From JAHRAW01 sp965203265 (GTDB taxonomy: Bacteria; Pseudomonadota; Gammaproteobacteria; Arenicellales; Poriferihabitantaceae), in the NCBI GenBank assembly GCA_965203265.1, contig CBDBBV010000002.1, positions 1,302,001 to 1,366,000 on the forward strand: a DNA stretch of 64,000 nt, in the 5' to 3' direction. Under the pieces are notes generated by a model. The model had not been told where the DNA came from. It worked only from the letters and a program-made list of their open reading frames with translations, and did no database searches. Shown piece after piece: positions 1 through 7,964 of the stretch. Both the position numbers and the translations under genes were made by a program. Within the stretch, counting starts at the first letter, position 1. Each line of letters opens with the position of its first letter.

Positions 1-18
1 GCCCAACGCTCAGAGAAT

Positions 19-62
19 TGCACGATGCCGGATACATTCCGGACTTCGGGGATTTTCGGCAA
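19..62 (+). repeat. solitary copy of the cassette-leader / IS-end repeat
   Basis: The stretch beginning GCACGATGCCGGATACATTC and continuing with GGACTTCGGGGATTTTC is a diverged copy of the repeat that forms the IS ends at 4696 and 5788 and the leader of each small-gene cassette near 33 kb and 63 kb. Here it stands alone with no gene behind it, about 60 bp from the end of purD, so it is probably a relic of a departed element. Confidence 0.55.
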
Positions 63-81
63 TGAACCACACTGACTTGAC

Positions 82-108
82 GATTAGGGCGATTAGGGCG
101 ACTAGGGC
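82..108. repeat. 9-bp tandem repeat, three copies
   Basis: Units GATTAGGGC, GATTAGGGC and GACTAGGGC lie directly after the purD stop. Similar three-copy nonamer arrays occur in other intergenic gaps of this window (4221-4247 and 16821-16847). No function is evident. Confidence 0.7.
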
Positions 109-119
109 GATCCAGATGA

Positions 120-1430
120 TCACTCGCGCGGTGCCGAAACGGTCGCGCCCTGCTCCCGTTCGATGGCGCGGTGGCCGATGTCCGAGCGATACCAGCATCC
201 GCGCCAGCTGATGCGGCCGGCCAGCTCGTAGGCCGACTCTCTGGCGGCGCTCACCGTGTTTCCGGTGGCGGTTGCGCACAGTACGCGGCCGCCGGTGGCG
301 ACGATTCGTCCGTCGGCGACGCCGGTGCCGGCGTGGAACGCTTTTTGTCCGGCGGACTCCCGGTTCAGCCCGTGAATGGGGCTGCCCGCGTCATAACTAC
401 CGGGGTAGCCGGCCGACGCCAGCACCACGCCGAGGGCGCAGCGGCGATCCCAACGGGCGCGTTCGCCGTCCAGCCGCCCGTCGAGCGCGGCGAGGCAGTG
501 GGCGATCAGGTCGGAGCGCAGGCGCATCATGATGGGCTGGGTTTCCGGGTCGCCGAGACGGCAGTTGAATTCCAGCAGATTGGGCGTGCCGTCGCGGTCG
601 ATCATCAGTCCGGCGTACAGGAATCCGGTGTAGCGCATGCCCTCGGCGGCCAGCCCGCGCACCGTGGGCTGGATCACCCGCTGCAGAATGCGCCGGTGCA
701 TGGCGTCATCGACGATGGGCGCCGGCGAGTACGCGCCCATGCCGCCGGTATTGGGACCGGTGTCGCCATCGTGGGCGGCTTTGTGATCCTGACTCGAAGC
801 CATGGACAGGATGGATTCGCCGTCCACCAGACAGATGAAACTCGCTTCCTCGCCGCTGAGAAATTGCTCCACCAGCACGCGGCTACCGGCGTCTCCGTAT
901 CTCCTTTCTGTCAACATTTCGCGCAGCGCCGCTTCGGCCTGCGGGCGGGATTGGGCGATGACTACGCCCTTGCCCGCGGCCAGCCCGTCGGCCTTGACCA
1001 CTACCGGATAGGTCGCCGAATCCAGATGGGCGAGAGCGGCCTCGACATCGTCGAAGCCGGCATGGCCGGCGGTGGGGATGCCGTGGCGTCGGGCGAAATC
1101 CTTGGCGAAGGTCTTGGAACCTTCCAATCGAGCCGCCGCGCGGTTCGGGCCGAAGCATTTCAGGCCGCGTTCGCTGAAGCGATCGACTATCCCCATAACC
1201 AGCGGCGTTTCCGCGCCGACTATGGTGAGGTCGATTCGACGATCCGCCGCGAAGTCCGCCAGAGATTGGATATCCTCGGCACCGACGGCGATATTTTCCA
1301 CCCGAGATTCGGCGGCGGTGCCGGCGTTGCCGGGGGCGACATATACCCGCTCGACCAACTCGGACTGCGCCGCCTTCCACGCCAGCGCATGTTCCCGCCC
1401 GCCGCCGCCGATGATCAGCACCTTCATCAT
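120..1430 (-). CDS. purD: phosphoribosylamine-glycine ligase PurD
   Basis: PurD joins glycine to phosphoribosylamine with ATP, the second step of de novo purine synthesis in the cytoplasm. The 436 residues match the family length (E. coli about 429). Visible are the N-terminal GGGGREHALAW (residues 8-18), the ATP-grasp segment VVVKADGLAAGKG (143-155), the glycine-rich TGPNTGGMGAYSP stretch (225-237), the metal-binding LLEFNCRLGDPETQ (285-298) and a C-terminal DIGHRAIERE typical of the family. The start is one of two adjacent ATG codons (MMKVL); the second gives the usual MKVL beginning. It is the last gene of fis-purH-DUF2628-purD, all read leftwards with short gaps. Confidence 0.97.
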   Translation of the reverse strand: MMKVLIIGGGGREHALAWKAAQSELVERVYVAPGNAGTAAESRVENIAVGAEDIQSLADFAADRRIDLTIVGAETPLVMGIVDRFSERGLKCFGPNRAAARLEGSKTFAKDFARRHGIPTAGHAGFDDVEAALAHLDSATYPVVVKADGLAAGKGVVIAQSRPQAEAALREMLTERRYGDAGSRVLVEQFLSGEEASFICLVDGESILSMASSQDHKAAHDGDTGPNTGGMGAYSPAPIVDDAMHRRILQRVIQPTVRGLAAEGMRYTGFLYAGLMIDRDGTPNLLEFNCRLGDPETQPIMMRLRSDLIAHCLAALDGRLDGERARWDRRCALGVVLASAGYPGSYDAGSPIHGLNRESAGQKAFHAGTGVADGRIVATGGRVLCATATGNTVSAARESAYELAGRISWRGCWYRSDIGHRAIEREQGATVSAPRE

Positions 1431-1448
1431 CCGCCCGCCCCCCTCGGA

Positions 1449-2567
1449 TTACCGCTGCAGGCGGAGATATTGCAGGATATCGTCATCGTTGTCGAAGACG
1501 CCATCGGGCCCGGCGGAAATCAACGCAATCTGGCCGGACGCATCCCGGCGCAACTCGAAGGCCGTTCCCCAGGCGTCATTCACCCGTCTCTGCCGGATGA
1601 TCCGCCGGAATACGGACTGCACCACTTTCTCGCTCTCCTGCGCCTCGTCGGAGACCGCCACTTGCAATACGCCCGCGATGGCCTTGAGGGCGGTCACGGT
1701 GCGGGCGACTTCCGGAGTGAGTGCGGCGTCTTCGGCAATGGTGGAGCCGTCGCCGCGCTGCCGGGAACCCGGGCCCGGGATGAATTCGCCGGCCTGCTCG
1801 ATGTATTGCTCCAGTATCCGCTCGCTGATGGTTTGGTTGAGGACTACGGAAAGCAGGAACACCAGAAGGAAACCGAATCCCACCGCCGCGCGGCTGACGC
1901 CGCCGGAATCGGCTTGGCGGCCATCGGCGGCGGCGCCGGACGCAAGGACGCGCCTGCGAATGTGGCGGAAATACAGGTAGTTGGCCGTGAGCGGCCACAA
2001 CAACGCCCACGCCAGATAACCGAATCCCGGCGCAACCGTGAACATCAGAACCAGTCCGCCAGCGAGGTTGACGCCGGCCCACAGCCACAATTTGCGGTAC
2101 ATCGCCCAGAAAAAGAACGCGAAAAAGGCCGGCCAATGCCAGCTAATGGCGAAGGAAGGCCGTTCGAGGGAACCGAATTTGGCGAATTGGCGGAAGTAGT
2201 ACTCGGTGTTGACCGCGACGAAACGCATGAACGCCGACTCGGCCCCGGCGGGCGCGGCCTGCTCATCCTCATCCTCATCCTCGGATGAGCCGTCTTGCGC
2301 GGGCGGCGCCGGGGCCGGCGCGACGATTTCCTCCATTTCGCACGCCGCGCCCGCCGCGCGCACCGCTCGGCAGATTTTCACCGCGTGGTCGTGTTCATAC
2401 TCCTTGACCAGCGGCACCGGCTCGCCCTGCAGCAGTTTCAGCACAGTGTCTTCCCTCGAATGGAACAACGACGCCAATGCCGCAATCACCTCGGCGCGGG
2501 ATTTCCCCGGCAACAACGTGCCGCTCACGATCACCCGGTAGTATTTTGGCGAATCGTCCATTGCCAC
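1449..2567 (-). CDS. DUF2628-like membrane protein between purH and purD
   Basis: This is a 372-residue protein of unknown function. The first 75 residues form a small alpha/beta domain (YYRVIVSG... to ...GAACEME), followed by an acidic linker rich in Glu and Asp (residues 95-110). A membrane region resembling DUF2628 lies at about 130-210 (WHWPAFFAFFFWAMYRKLW and two further hydrophobic segments). A last transmembrane helix near 240-260 (GFGFLLVFLLSVVL) leads to a soluble C-terminal domain, probably periplasmic. It sits 18-19 bp from purH and purD and is very likely cotranscribed, but nothing ties it to purine synthesis. The DUF2628 call comes from the aromatic membrane core and is moderately sure. 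Confidence 0.75.
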   Translation of the reverse strand: MAMDDSPKYYRVIVSGTLLPGKSRAEVIAALASLFHSREDTVLKLLQGEPVPLVKEYEHDHAVKICRAVRAAGAACEMEEIVAPAPAPPAQDGSSEDEDEDEQAAPAGAESAFMRFVAVNTEYYFRQFAKFGSLERPSFAISWHWPAFFAFFFWAMYRKLWLWAGVNLAGGLVLMFTVAPGFGYLAWALLWPLTANYLYFRHIRRRVLASGAAADGRQADSGGVSRAAVGFGFLLVFLLSVVLNQTISERILEQYIEQAGEFIPGPGSRQRGDGSTIAEDAALTPEVARTVTALKAIAGVLQVAVSDEAQESEKVVQSVFRRIIRQRRVNDAWGTAFELRRDASGQIALISAGPDGVFDNDDDILQYLRLQR

Positions 2568-2586
2568 TGCGAGTACCCGAGTCGCG

Positions 2587-4173
2587 CTAGTGTCGGAAAT
2601 GGCGCATGCCGGTGAACACCATGGCCATGCCGTGTTCGTTGGCGGCGGCGATCACCTCGTCGTCGCGCCGCGACCCGCCGGGCTGGATGAGCGCGCGGAT
2701 ACCGGCTTGCGCGGCCTCGTCCAGCCCATCGCGAAACGGCAGGAACGCATCCGAAGCCATCACCGCGCCGCGCACTCGCAGACCGGCCTGATGCGCCTTG
2801 TGCACGGCGATGCGGGTGGAATTGACTCGACTCATCTGGCCTGCACCGACGCCGATGGTGGCCTGCCCGGCGGCAAACACGATGGCGTTGGACTTGACGA
2901 ATTTGGCGATCTTCCAGGCGAACAGCAGATCGTCCATCTGCGCCTCATCCGGAGAACATTCGGTAACCACCTGCAGCGTGCGGTTGACCGGCAGATCCGC
3001 ATGTTGCACCAGCAAACCGCCGTTGACTCGCCGATAGTCGAGGAGCCCCTCGCCGCCGCCGTCTCGCCGACCGCATTCCAGCAGGCGGATGTTGCGCTTG
3101 GCGGCAATCGCTTCTGCGGCCCCGGCGGATACCGCCGGGGCGACGATCACTTCGGCGAATTGGCATTCGACGATCGCTGCGGCTACCTCTTCCTCAAGCG
3201 GTTGATTGAACGCGATGATGCCGCCGAAGGCCGATTCCGGATCGGCTCGGTAGGCGCGCCGGTACGCTTGCAGCTGGGTGTCGGCAACCGCCGCGCCGCA
3301 CGGATTGGCGTGCTTGACGATGACGCAGGCGGCGCCGCGATCGCGGTCGCAGTCGAATTGACCGACGCATTCGAGTGCCGCATCGGTGTCGGCCACATTG
3401 TTGAACGACAACTCCCCACCCTGCAGTTGCCGCGCGCCGGCGACGCCGACCTCGCCGCCGCGCTCCACATAGTAGGCCGCCTCCTGATGGGGATTCTCGC
3501 CATAGCGCATGGCTTGTGCCTTGCGAAATTGCAGGGTGAGGGTGCGGGGGAAGGCGGCGGAGGCGGCGGAATCATCGAGGCCGATCATCCCGCCGAGATA
3601 GTTGGCGATCGCGCCGTCATAGCCGGCCGTGTGCTCGAAGACTTTCACCGCCAGATCGAAGCGCATTGGCGAGGGCACCCGGCGCCCTTCCCGCCGCAGT
3701 TGTTCGAGCACCGCGTCGTAGTCATCCGGATCGACCAGCACGGTGATGTCGCGGTGATTCTTGGCGGCGGCGCGCAGCATGGCCGGGCCGCCGATGTCGA
3801 TGTTTTCGATGGCCTGCTCCAGATTGCAGCCGGGCTCCGCCACGGTTTTCTCGAACGGGTAGAGATTCACCACCACGAGGTCGATGGGGGCGATGCCGTG
3901 CGCCTCCATGGCGGCCTCGTCCACCCCTCTTCGCCCCAGAATACCGCCGTGGATTTTCGGATGCAGAGTCTTCACTCGACCATCCATCATTTCCGGAAAG
4001 CCCGTGTAATCGGATATTTCCGTTACAGGTATGCCGTTTTCCCCGAGCTGTCGAGCCGTCCCGCCGGTGGACAGGATTTCGATTCCGAGGTCAGCCAGGC
4101 CGCGACAAAACCGCACCACGCCGCGTTTGTCGGAAACGCTGACCAGCGCTGTGGCAATCGGGCGATCAGTCAT
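2587..4173 (-). CDS. purH: bifunctional AICAR transformylase / IMP cyclohydrolase PurH
   Basis: PurH carries out the last two steps of IMP synthesis: formylation of AICAR with 10-formyltetrahydrofolate, then ring closure. The 528 residues equal the E. coli length within one. The N-terminal MGS-like cyclohydrolase domain shows VSVSDKRG (11-18), STGGTA (35-40) and DGRVKTLHPKIHGG (64-77). The C-terminal transformylase domain shows FRKAQAMRYGENPHQ (216-230), GGELSFNN (252-259) and the catalytic KHANPCG (287-293). It ends in GMRHFRH as usual. It lies between fis and the DUF2628 gene on the same strand. Confidence 0.98.
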   Translation of the reverse strand: MTDRPIATALVSVSDKRGVVRFCRGLADLGIEILSTGGTARQLGENGIPVTEISDYTGFPEMMDGRVKTLHPKIHGGILGRRGVDEAAMEAHGIAPIDLVVVNLYPFEKTVAEPGCNLEQAIENIDIGGPAMLRAAAKNHRDITVLVDPDDYDAVLEQLRREGRRVPSPMRFDLAVKVFEHTAGYDGAIANYLGGMIGLDDSAASAAFPRTLTLQFRKAQAMRYGENPHQEAAYYVERGGEVGVAGARQLQGGELSFNNVADTDAALECVGQFDCDRDRGAACVIVKHANPCGAAVADTQLQAYRRAYRADPESAFGGIIAFNQPLEEEVAAAIVECQFAEVIVAPAVSAGAAEAIAAKRNIRLLECGRRDGGGEGLLDYRRVNGGLLVQHADLPVNRTLQVVTECSPDEAQMDDLLFAWKIAKFVKSNAIVFAAGQATIGVGAGQMSRVNSTRIAVHKAHQAGLRVRGAVMASDAFLPFRDGLDEAAQAGIRALIQPGGSRRDDEVIAAANEHGMAMVFTGMRHFRH

Positions 4174-4220
4174 CTGGGAGTTATCGGGCGGGCGAGGAGG
4201 GTACGGGCAACGCCTCAGTT

Positions 4221-4247
4221 GCGGGAGTTGCGGGAGTCGCGGGAGTC
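4221..4247. repeat. 9-bp tandem repeat between fis and purH
   Basis: Three units (GCGGGAGTT, GCGGGAGTC, GCGGGAGTC) lie in the 93-bp gap between fis and purH. This is another member of the scattered three-copy nonamer arrays. Confidence 0.7.
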
Positions 4248-4266
4248 GCAGAATAGGATTCGGAAT

Positions 4267-4494
4267 TCACTCATGCAATCCGTGCAGCAGCAGTTTCTTG
4301 CGCAGGGTGTTGCGATCGATGCCGAGCAATCTGGCCGCCTTGCTCTGATTTCGCTCGGCATGGATCATCACCTCTTGAATCAGGGTTTTTTCCACTTCGT
4401 CGATCACCATCCGATACATCCCGCTTGCCTCCTCCCCGTTCAGGTCATCGAGATAGATCCGAACCGAATTTTCCACGTGATCGCGCAGTTTCAT
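4267..4494 (-). CDS. fis: DNA-binding protein Fis
   Basis: A 75-residue nucleoid-associated protein of the Fis family, which bends DNA and tunes transcription and recombination. The C-terminal helix-turn-helix NQSKAARLLGIDRNTLRKKL (residues 49-68) is nearly canonical, and the N-terminal half holds the dimerisation helices. I chose MKLRDHVENS because it gives the expected length; the frame is open upstream but lacks any Fis-like sequence. No good Shine-Dalgarno is visible. In many gammaproteobacteria fis follows dusB; here the upstream side is an IS and csrA. It probably heads the fis-purH-purD transcript. Confidence 0.93.
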   Translation of the reverse strand: MKLRDHVENSVRIYLDDLNGEEASGMYRMVIDEVEKTLIQEVMIHAERNQSKAARLLGIDRNTLRKKLLLHGLHE

Positions 4495-4690
4495 TTGTCG
4501 TTTTTTCCCATTTTCGCCTGTCGGCGTATCGATATTGGAGAACCGTTCGCCCGCCCCGACTTCGTTTCGCCGGAGACTCGGGGGCAAACCCGATGGCGAT
4601 TCTACCCCTTTTGACGCGCCTAGCATAGACGCCGACCCGGCCGAGGCAGTTCCACATCGGTAGATTTTCGTCGATGCCCGATGCGTGCGG

Positions 4691-5793
4691 TGCGGTGCAT
4701 AATGCCAGAAACATTCTGGACTTTTGGCTGTCGGAAAAAGGGAAGCCGACATGCTGATTCAGCGTGTCGGCTTCCGCGTGCGCGGGATGTATCATGTTGC
4801 TTCTTTGGGAATGAAGGAGGCACACATGAGCCAGTCGACCGAAGTCAAACTCCGCGCCCTCGAAGTATGGCGCGAACACGACATTCACGCAACTATGACG
4901 GCCTTTCAGGTCAGTCGCAGCACGCTGTATGCGTGGCGCAAGGCGTATCAGCAGGGCGGCGTGGCGGCGCTCACCAATCGCACTACCAAGCCGCTTCGCG
5001 TGCGGCGGCGCAATTATCCGCGCGCCCTGATTGAGCAAATGCGAAAGTTGCGCCGCGAGTTTCCCAATATCGCCGGAGAAGCCCTGCGCGTGCATCTGGC
5101 TAAGTGGTGCGCGGAAAACAGGATGAAATGCCCAAGCGCTCGCACCCTCGGACGCATCATCGCCGACCAGCCGGATCGACTGCGCATCGCTCCGGCGAAT
5201 ATCACCCGCTACGGCCGGCTCAAAGCATTCACACGCCAGATAAAACAACGACTTAGCCGCGCCATCCGGCGCACCACCATCCCCGGCCGTTGCGTTGCCT
5301 TCGACACCATTGTGCGGCACATAGATGGCGTGCGGCGATACCTGATCGTTGCCATCGACCACGCCACCCGCTTGTCTGTGGCCATCTGCCCCGAAAGCGC
5401 ATCGAGTAAAAACGCCGCCCGATTCGCCGAATTGGTCGAAGCGATGTTTCCGTTTCCCATTGAGAACGTCCTGACCGACAACGGCTCGGAGTTCGCCGGG
5501 GCGTTCGACCAGTTTGCGAAAGAAAGGGGCTGGACGCACGCATACACCTATCCGAGATCGCCTAAAATGAACGCCATCGTGGAACGCTTCAACCGCACCA
5601 TTCAGGAGGATTTCGTGGATTACGAGGAAGACCTGCTACTCACCGACCGCGTTGCTTTCAACCAGCGCCTGTTGGATTACCTAGAAAAATACAACACCCG
5701 CCGCCCCCACGCCTCACTGCAATTCCGCTCCCCCGTGCAGTTCCTCGCGGAAAACCATCCGGAGTCCAGAATGTATTGGCATCGTACATGCGG
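4691..5793 (+). mobile_element. complete insertion sequence (4696-5788) with 5-bp target duplication
   Basis: The element spans 4696-5788 (1093 bp). The left end reads TGCATAATGCCAGAAACATT and continues CTGGAC; the right end, read inward on the minus strand, is TGTACGATGCCAATACATTC followed by TGGACTCCGG. These are imperfect inverted repeats of about 26 bp. The 5 bp just outside both ends are TGCGG (4691-4695 and 5789-5793), a target-site duplication that fixes the boundaries. One DDE transposase gene fills the inside. It resembles the IS481/IS3 group (rve-type integrase core). It separates fis from csrA, so it probably altered upstream regulation of one or both. Confidence 0.88.
4741..4775 (+). 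promoter_or_regulatory. strong hairpin in the transposase 5' leader
   Basis: GGAAGCCGACATGCTG, a 3-base loop ATT, then CAGCGTGTCGGCTTCC form a 16-bp stem with a single T-G wobble, between the left IS end and the transposase start. Such hairpins in IS leaders are known to sequester translation signals or to stop transcription entering from outside; which applies here is inference. Confidence 0.7.
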
Positions 5794-5914
5794 TTGTGTT
5801 TCGGCTGAAAATCGTATATTTTCCCTTGCAGGCTTAGCGGCGCCACGAGGCACAAAGCCAGCGAACTTGGCGCCGAAAAATGCCGACGACATCCGCAGTA
5901 TGATCCCGACATAG
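4826..5914 (+). CDS. IS481/IS3-group transposase (rve integrase core)
   Basis: An N-terminal helix-turn-helix (ALEVWREHDIHATMTAFQVS and following) is followed by an integrase core with the DDE triad: Asp in RCVAFDTIV, Asp in VLTDNGSEF, Glu in NAIVERFNRTI. The start ATG at 4826 has AAGGAGG six bases before it, so the longer upstream frame is not used. The frame has no stop inside the element. It crosses the right inverted repeat at 5788 and ends in flanking host DNA at 5914, so the last 42 or so residues are host-derived. Family members are about 320-350 residues, so the 320 residues inside the IS may be the whole functional protein. Confidence 0.88.
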   Translation: MSQSTEVKLRALEVWREHDIHATMTAFQVSRSTLYAWRKAYQQGGVAALTNRTTKPLRVRRRNYPRALIEQMRKLRREFPNIAGEALRVHLAKWCAENRMKCPSARTLGRIIADQPDRLRIAPANITRYGRLKAFTRQIKQRLSRAIRRTTIPGRCVAFDTIVRHIDGVRRYLIVAIDHATRLSVAICPESASSKNAARFAELVEAMFPFPIENVLTDNGSEFAGAFDQFAKERGWTHAYTYPRSPKMNAIVERFNRTIQEDFVDYEEDLLLTDRVAFNQRLLDYLEKYNTRRPHASLQFRSPVQFLAENHPESRMYWHRTCGCVSAENRIFSLAGLAAPRGTKPANLAPKNADDIRSMIPT

Positions 5915-5926
5915 GAGCAAGAGTAC

Positions 5927-6196
5927 ATGTTAATCCTTACCCGCCGAATCGGCGAATCCGTTTATATTGGCGATGAAGTTCGTCTCACCGTACTTGGGGT
6001 ACGCGGCACCCAAGTTCGTCTTGGCATCAACGCACCAAAGGATGTTCCCGTTCACCGCGAAGAAATCTATTACAAGATCAAGCACGAACAATCCGAGCCG
6101 GGCGCACCCCGGCCCGGCGGCGCATTTGAGCAGGCGGGGGATCATGGAGACGACGACCAGTTTTCTCCCGAGGAGGCGGATCCGCATAACGCCTGA
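5927..6196 (+). CDS. csrA: carbon storage regulator CsrA with an extended tail
   Basis: CsrA binds GGA motifs in mRNA leaders and represses or stabilises the message. The first 60 residues are typical (MLILTRRIGESVYIGDEV, then APKDVPVHREEIY). The protein is 89 residues, against about 61 in E. coli; the extra C-terminal part is acidic and low-complexity (about residues 60-89, ending EEADPHNA). An AGGAG motif precedes the ATG by about 10 bases. The IS lies 138 bp upstream. A TATATT sequence about 100 bp upstream could be a -10 element, but no good -35 partner is visible. Confidence 0.95.
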   Translation: MLILTRRIGESVYIGDEVRLTVLGVRGTQVRLGINAPKDVPVHREEIYYKIKHEQSEPGAPRPGGAFEQAGDHGDDDQFSPEEADPHNA

Positions 6197-6250
6197 TCAA
6201 CCGCGAGGCCGGCACCCGCCGCCTCGCCGGATGACCCGGCGAACGATAAC

Positions 6251-6341
6251 GGAGAGATGGCCGAGTGGTTGAAGGCGCTCCCCTGCTAAGGGAGTATGGG
6301 GTTCCGCTCCATCGAGGGTTCGAATCCCTCTCTCTCCGCCA
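6251..6341 (+). tRNA. tRNA-Ser (GCU)
   Basis: A 91-base type II tRNA beginning GGAGAGATGGCCGAGTGG and ending TCTCTCCGCCA with an encoded CCA. The acceptor stem GGAGAGA/TCTCTCC pairs fully, the anticodon loop is CTGCTAA (anticodon GCT), the variable arm is long as for serine, and the T arm contains GGTTCGAATCC. Confidence 0.97.
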
Positions 6342-6405
6342 ATAACCCAGCACACCGTGAATCATGCCTGTTCATCGCGCGGCACGCAGTTGATGCATGG
6401 ACGTT

Positions 6406-7272
6406 TCAGAATTCGGGAAAACCCAACAACGGATGGCGATTACACGATCGGGTCACGAATGCGTGCAAACCATCAGGCAGCTGCGCCGCCGCGTGTTTCG
6501 CTTGGTCGCGGGAATCGAATCCGGCGTACACCGCGCCGCCGCTGCCGCTCATTTGGGCATCTCCGTGGCGGCGTAACTGGGTGAGTGCTTCGGCTACTTC
6601 GGGATGGAGCGAGGTGGTGATCGGTTCGAGATCATTGCCGGTTTGGTTCGGATGACGGCCGGTGGGTCGGCGTTGCTCGAGTTGCTTGAGTTGCGGATGA
6701 GCAAAAATTCGGGCGGTGGAAACACGCACCGACGGCAAGCAGACGCACAGCCACCGTTCGGCGGGGTTGCACGGTTCGAGTCGCTCGCCGATGCCGCCGG
6801 CCAGTGCCGCTCGTCCGTGCACGAATAGCGGTACATCCGCGCCCAGTTGCAGGCCGATTTCGGCCAGACGGCTGCGAGTCATGCCGAGTTGCCACAGGTG
6901 ATCGAGGGCCACCAGCGTCGTCGCCGCGTTGGAACTGCCTCCGCCCAATCCGCTTCCGGGGGGAATCGCCTTGCGCAAGGTGATGGTGGCGCCGCGACCG
7001 GCCGCTTCGGGGCAGGTTGCCTGCAGCAACTTGGCCGCGCGGACGATCAGATCTTCTTCGGGTAGCGCAAAATCGTGCTGGTCGATGCGGCGGATGCGCG
7101 GCTGCCGCGACACTTCAAAGCGGATGGTGTCGGCAAATTCGAGGAACTGGAACAGGGTTTCCAGTTCGTGATAGCCGTCGGCTCGTTGGCCGACGACGCG
7201 CAGAAACAGGTTGATCTTCGCCGGAGCGGGCAGTTCCATAACAGAAGCGGCAGCGGGGTGGTTATTCGACAA
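6406..7272 (-). CDS. ispE: 4-diphosphocytidyl-2-C-methyl-D-erythritol kinase IspE
   Basis: IspE phosphorylates CDP-methylerythritol in the non-mevalonate isoprenoid pathway. It is a GHMP kinase of 288 residues with the N-terminal LPAPAKINLFLRVVGQRADG and the ATP-binding glycine loop PPGSGLGGGSSNAA. The 7272 start is a TTG preceded by AGGA and overlaps the lolB stop by 11 bp; the alternative ATG at 7239 (MELPAPAK) has no ribosome site. lolB-ispE is a classic gammaproteobacterial neighbourhood. It converges on tRNA-Ser. Confidence 0.95.
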   Translation of the reverse strand: MSNNHPAAASVMELPAPAKINLFLRVVGQRADGYHELETLFQFLEFADTIRFEVSRQPRIRRIDQHDFALPEEDLIVRAAKLLQATCPEAAGRGATITLRKAIPPGSGLGGGSSNAATTLVALDHLWQLGMTRSRLAEIGLQLGADVPLFVHGRAALAGGIGERLEPCNPAERWLCVCLPSVRVSTARIFAHPQLKQLEQRRPTGRHPNQTGNDLEPITTSLHPEVAEALTQLRRHGDAQMSGSGGAVYAGFDSRDQAKHAAAQLPDGLHAFVTRSCNRHPLLGFPEF

Positions 7273-7945
7273 ACCGAATATCCTGCCAGCGTTTGATGAC
7301 CACCTTCACATTCAATTCATCGCCCAGATACTCCCCGTTCGGGGCGTAAATTTCCAAACTTCCGGGTGCGGCGGTGATCGCCATGCGGCGCGGCAAATCG
7401 AGCCCGTCGGTGGTTTCATAGTGCGGATACTCTACCAGCCAGTTGCCCTGCCGCAGGGTTTTCAGGCGGCCGTCGTCGTCCAAGACGATTTCGCTCGCGC
7501 CTTCGTGGGGAATGCCGCGTATCCAATAACCCAATTCCGCAAACGGCACCCGCCAGCCCAGCCGCTTGTACAATGTCTCCGCGGCGCTCGCGCCTTCGAT
7601 GATCCTGCCTCCAGCGTCTCTGAGCACGGCCCAACCGGGGCGCGCCTCAATGCGAATCCGCCCGTTGCCGAAGGGGCCGTACAGATCAATCTTCTGGTGA
7701 TCGCGCCGATGCTGCCACAGCAGGGTGGCGCTGCCGCCCTTGCTGCCCGTGTTCACCGCCATTTTCCCCTTGATCTGCCATGCGGAAATGGCGCTCATGG
7801 CCGCTCGATGTTGTTGCCACCGCCACTGCGATGGCGACGGCGCTTCCGTTTCTTGGCGAGGCGGGGCGATTTGCGCGGGCGAGACGCATCCGGCCAACAG
7901 TAGCAGCACGAGCGCTGCCGAAAGCGGCTTGACGCGGGCGGTCAT
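7262..7945 (-). CDS. lolB: outer membrane lipoprotein receptor LolB
   Basis: LolB takes lipoproteins from periplasmic LolA and inserts them into the outer membrane; it is itself a lipoprotein. The 227 residues begin with a signal peptide and lipobox (LLLLLAGC, Cys near residue 20). The mature part shows the LolB pattern (AWQIKGKMAV, then LLWQHRRDHQKIDLYGPFG and GWRVPF-ELGYWIRG). It overlaps ispE at its 3' end and lies 19 bp below the TPR lipoprotein gene, so the three probably form one operon. Confidence 0.92.
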   Translation of the reverse strand: MTARVKPLSAALVLLLLAGCVSPAQIAPPRQETEAPSPSQWRWQQHRAAMSAISAWQIKGKMAVNTGSKGGSATLLWQHRRDHQKIDLYGPFGNGRIRIEARPGWAVLRDAGGRIIEGASAAETLYKRLGWRVPFAELGYWIRGIPHEGASEIVLDDDGRLKTLRQGNWLVEYPHYETTDGLDLPRRMAITAAPGSLEIYAPNGEYLGDELNVKVVIKRWQDIRFVE

Positions 7946-7964
7946 GCAGTGCAGGCCGGCGGAT

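Noticed and set aside
171..2288. 705-residue open frame antisense to purD and the DUF2628 gene
   Set aside because: A shadow frame; it spans the end of one gene and most of another and has no recognisable protein character.
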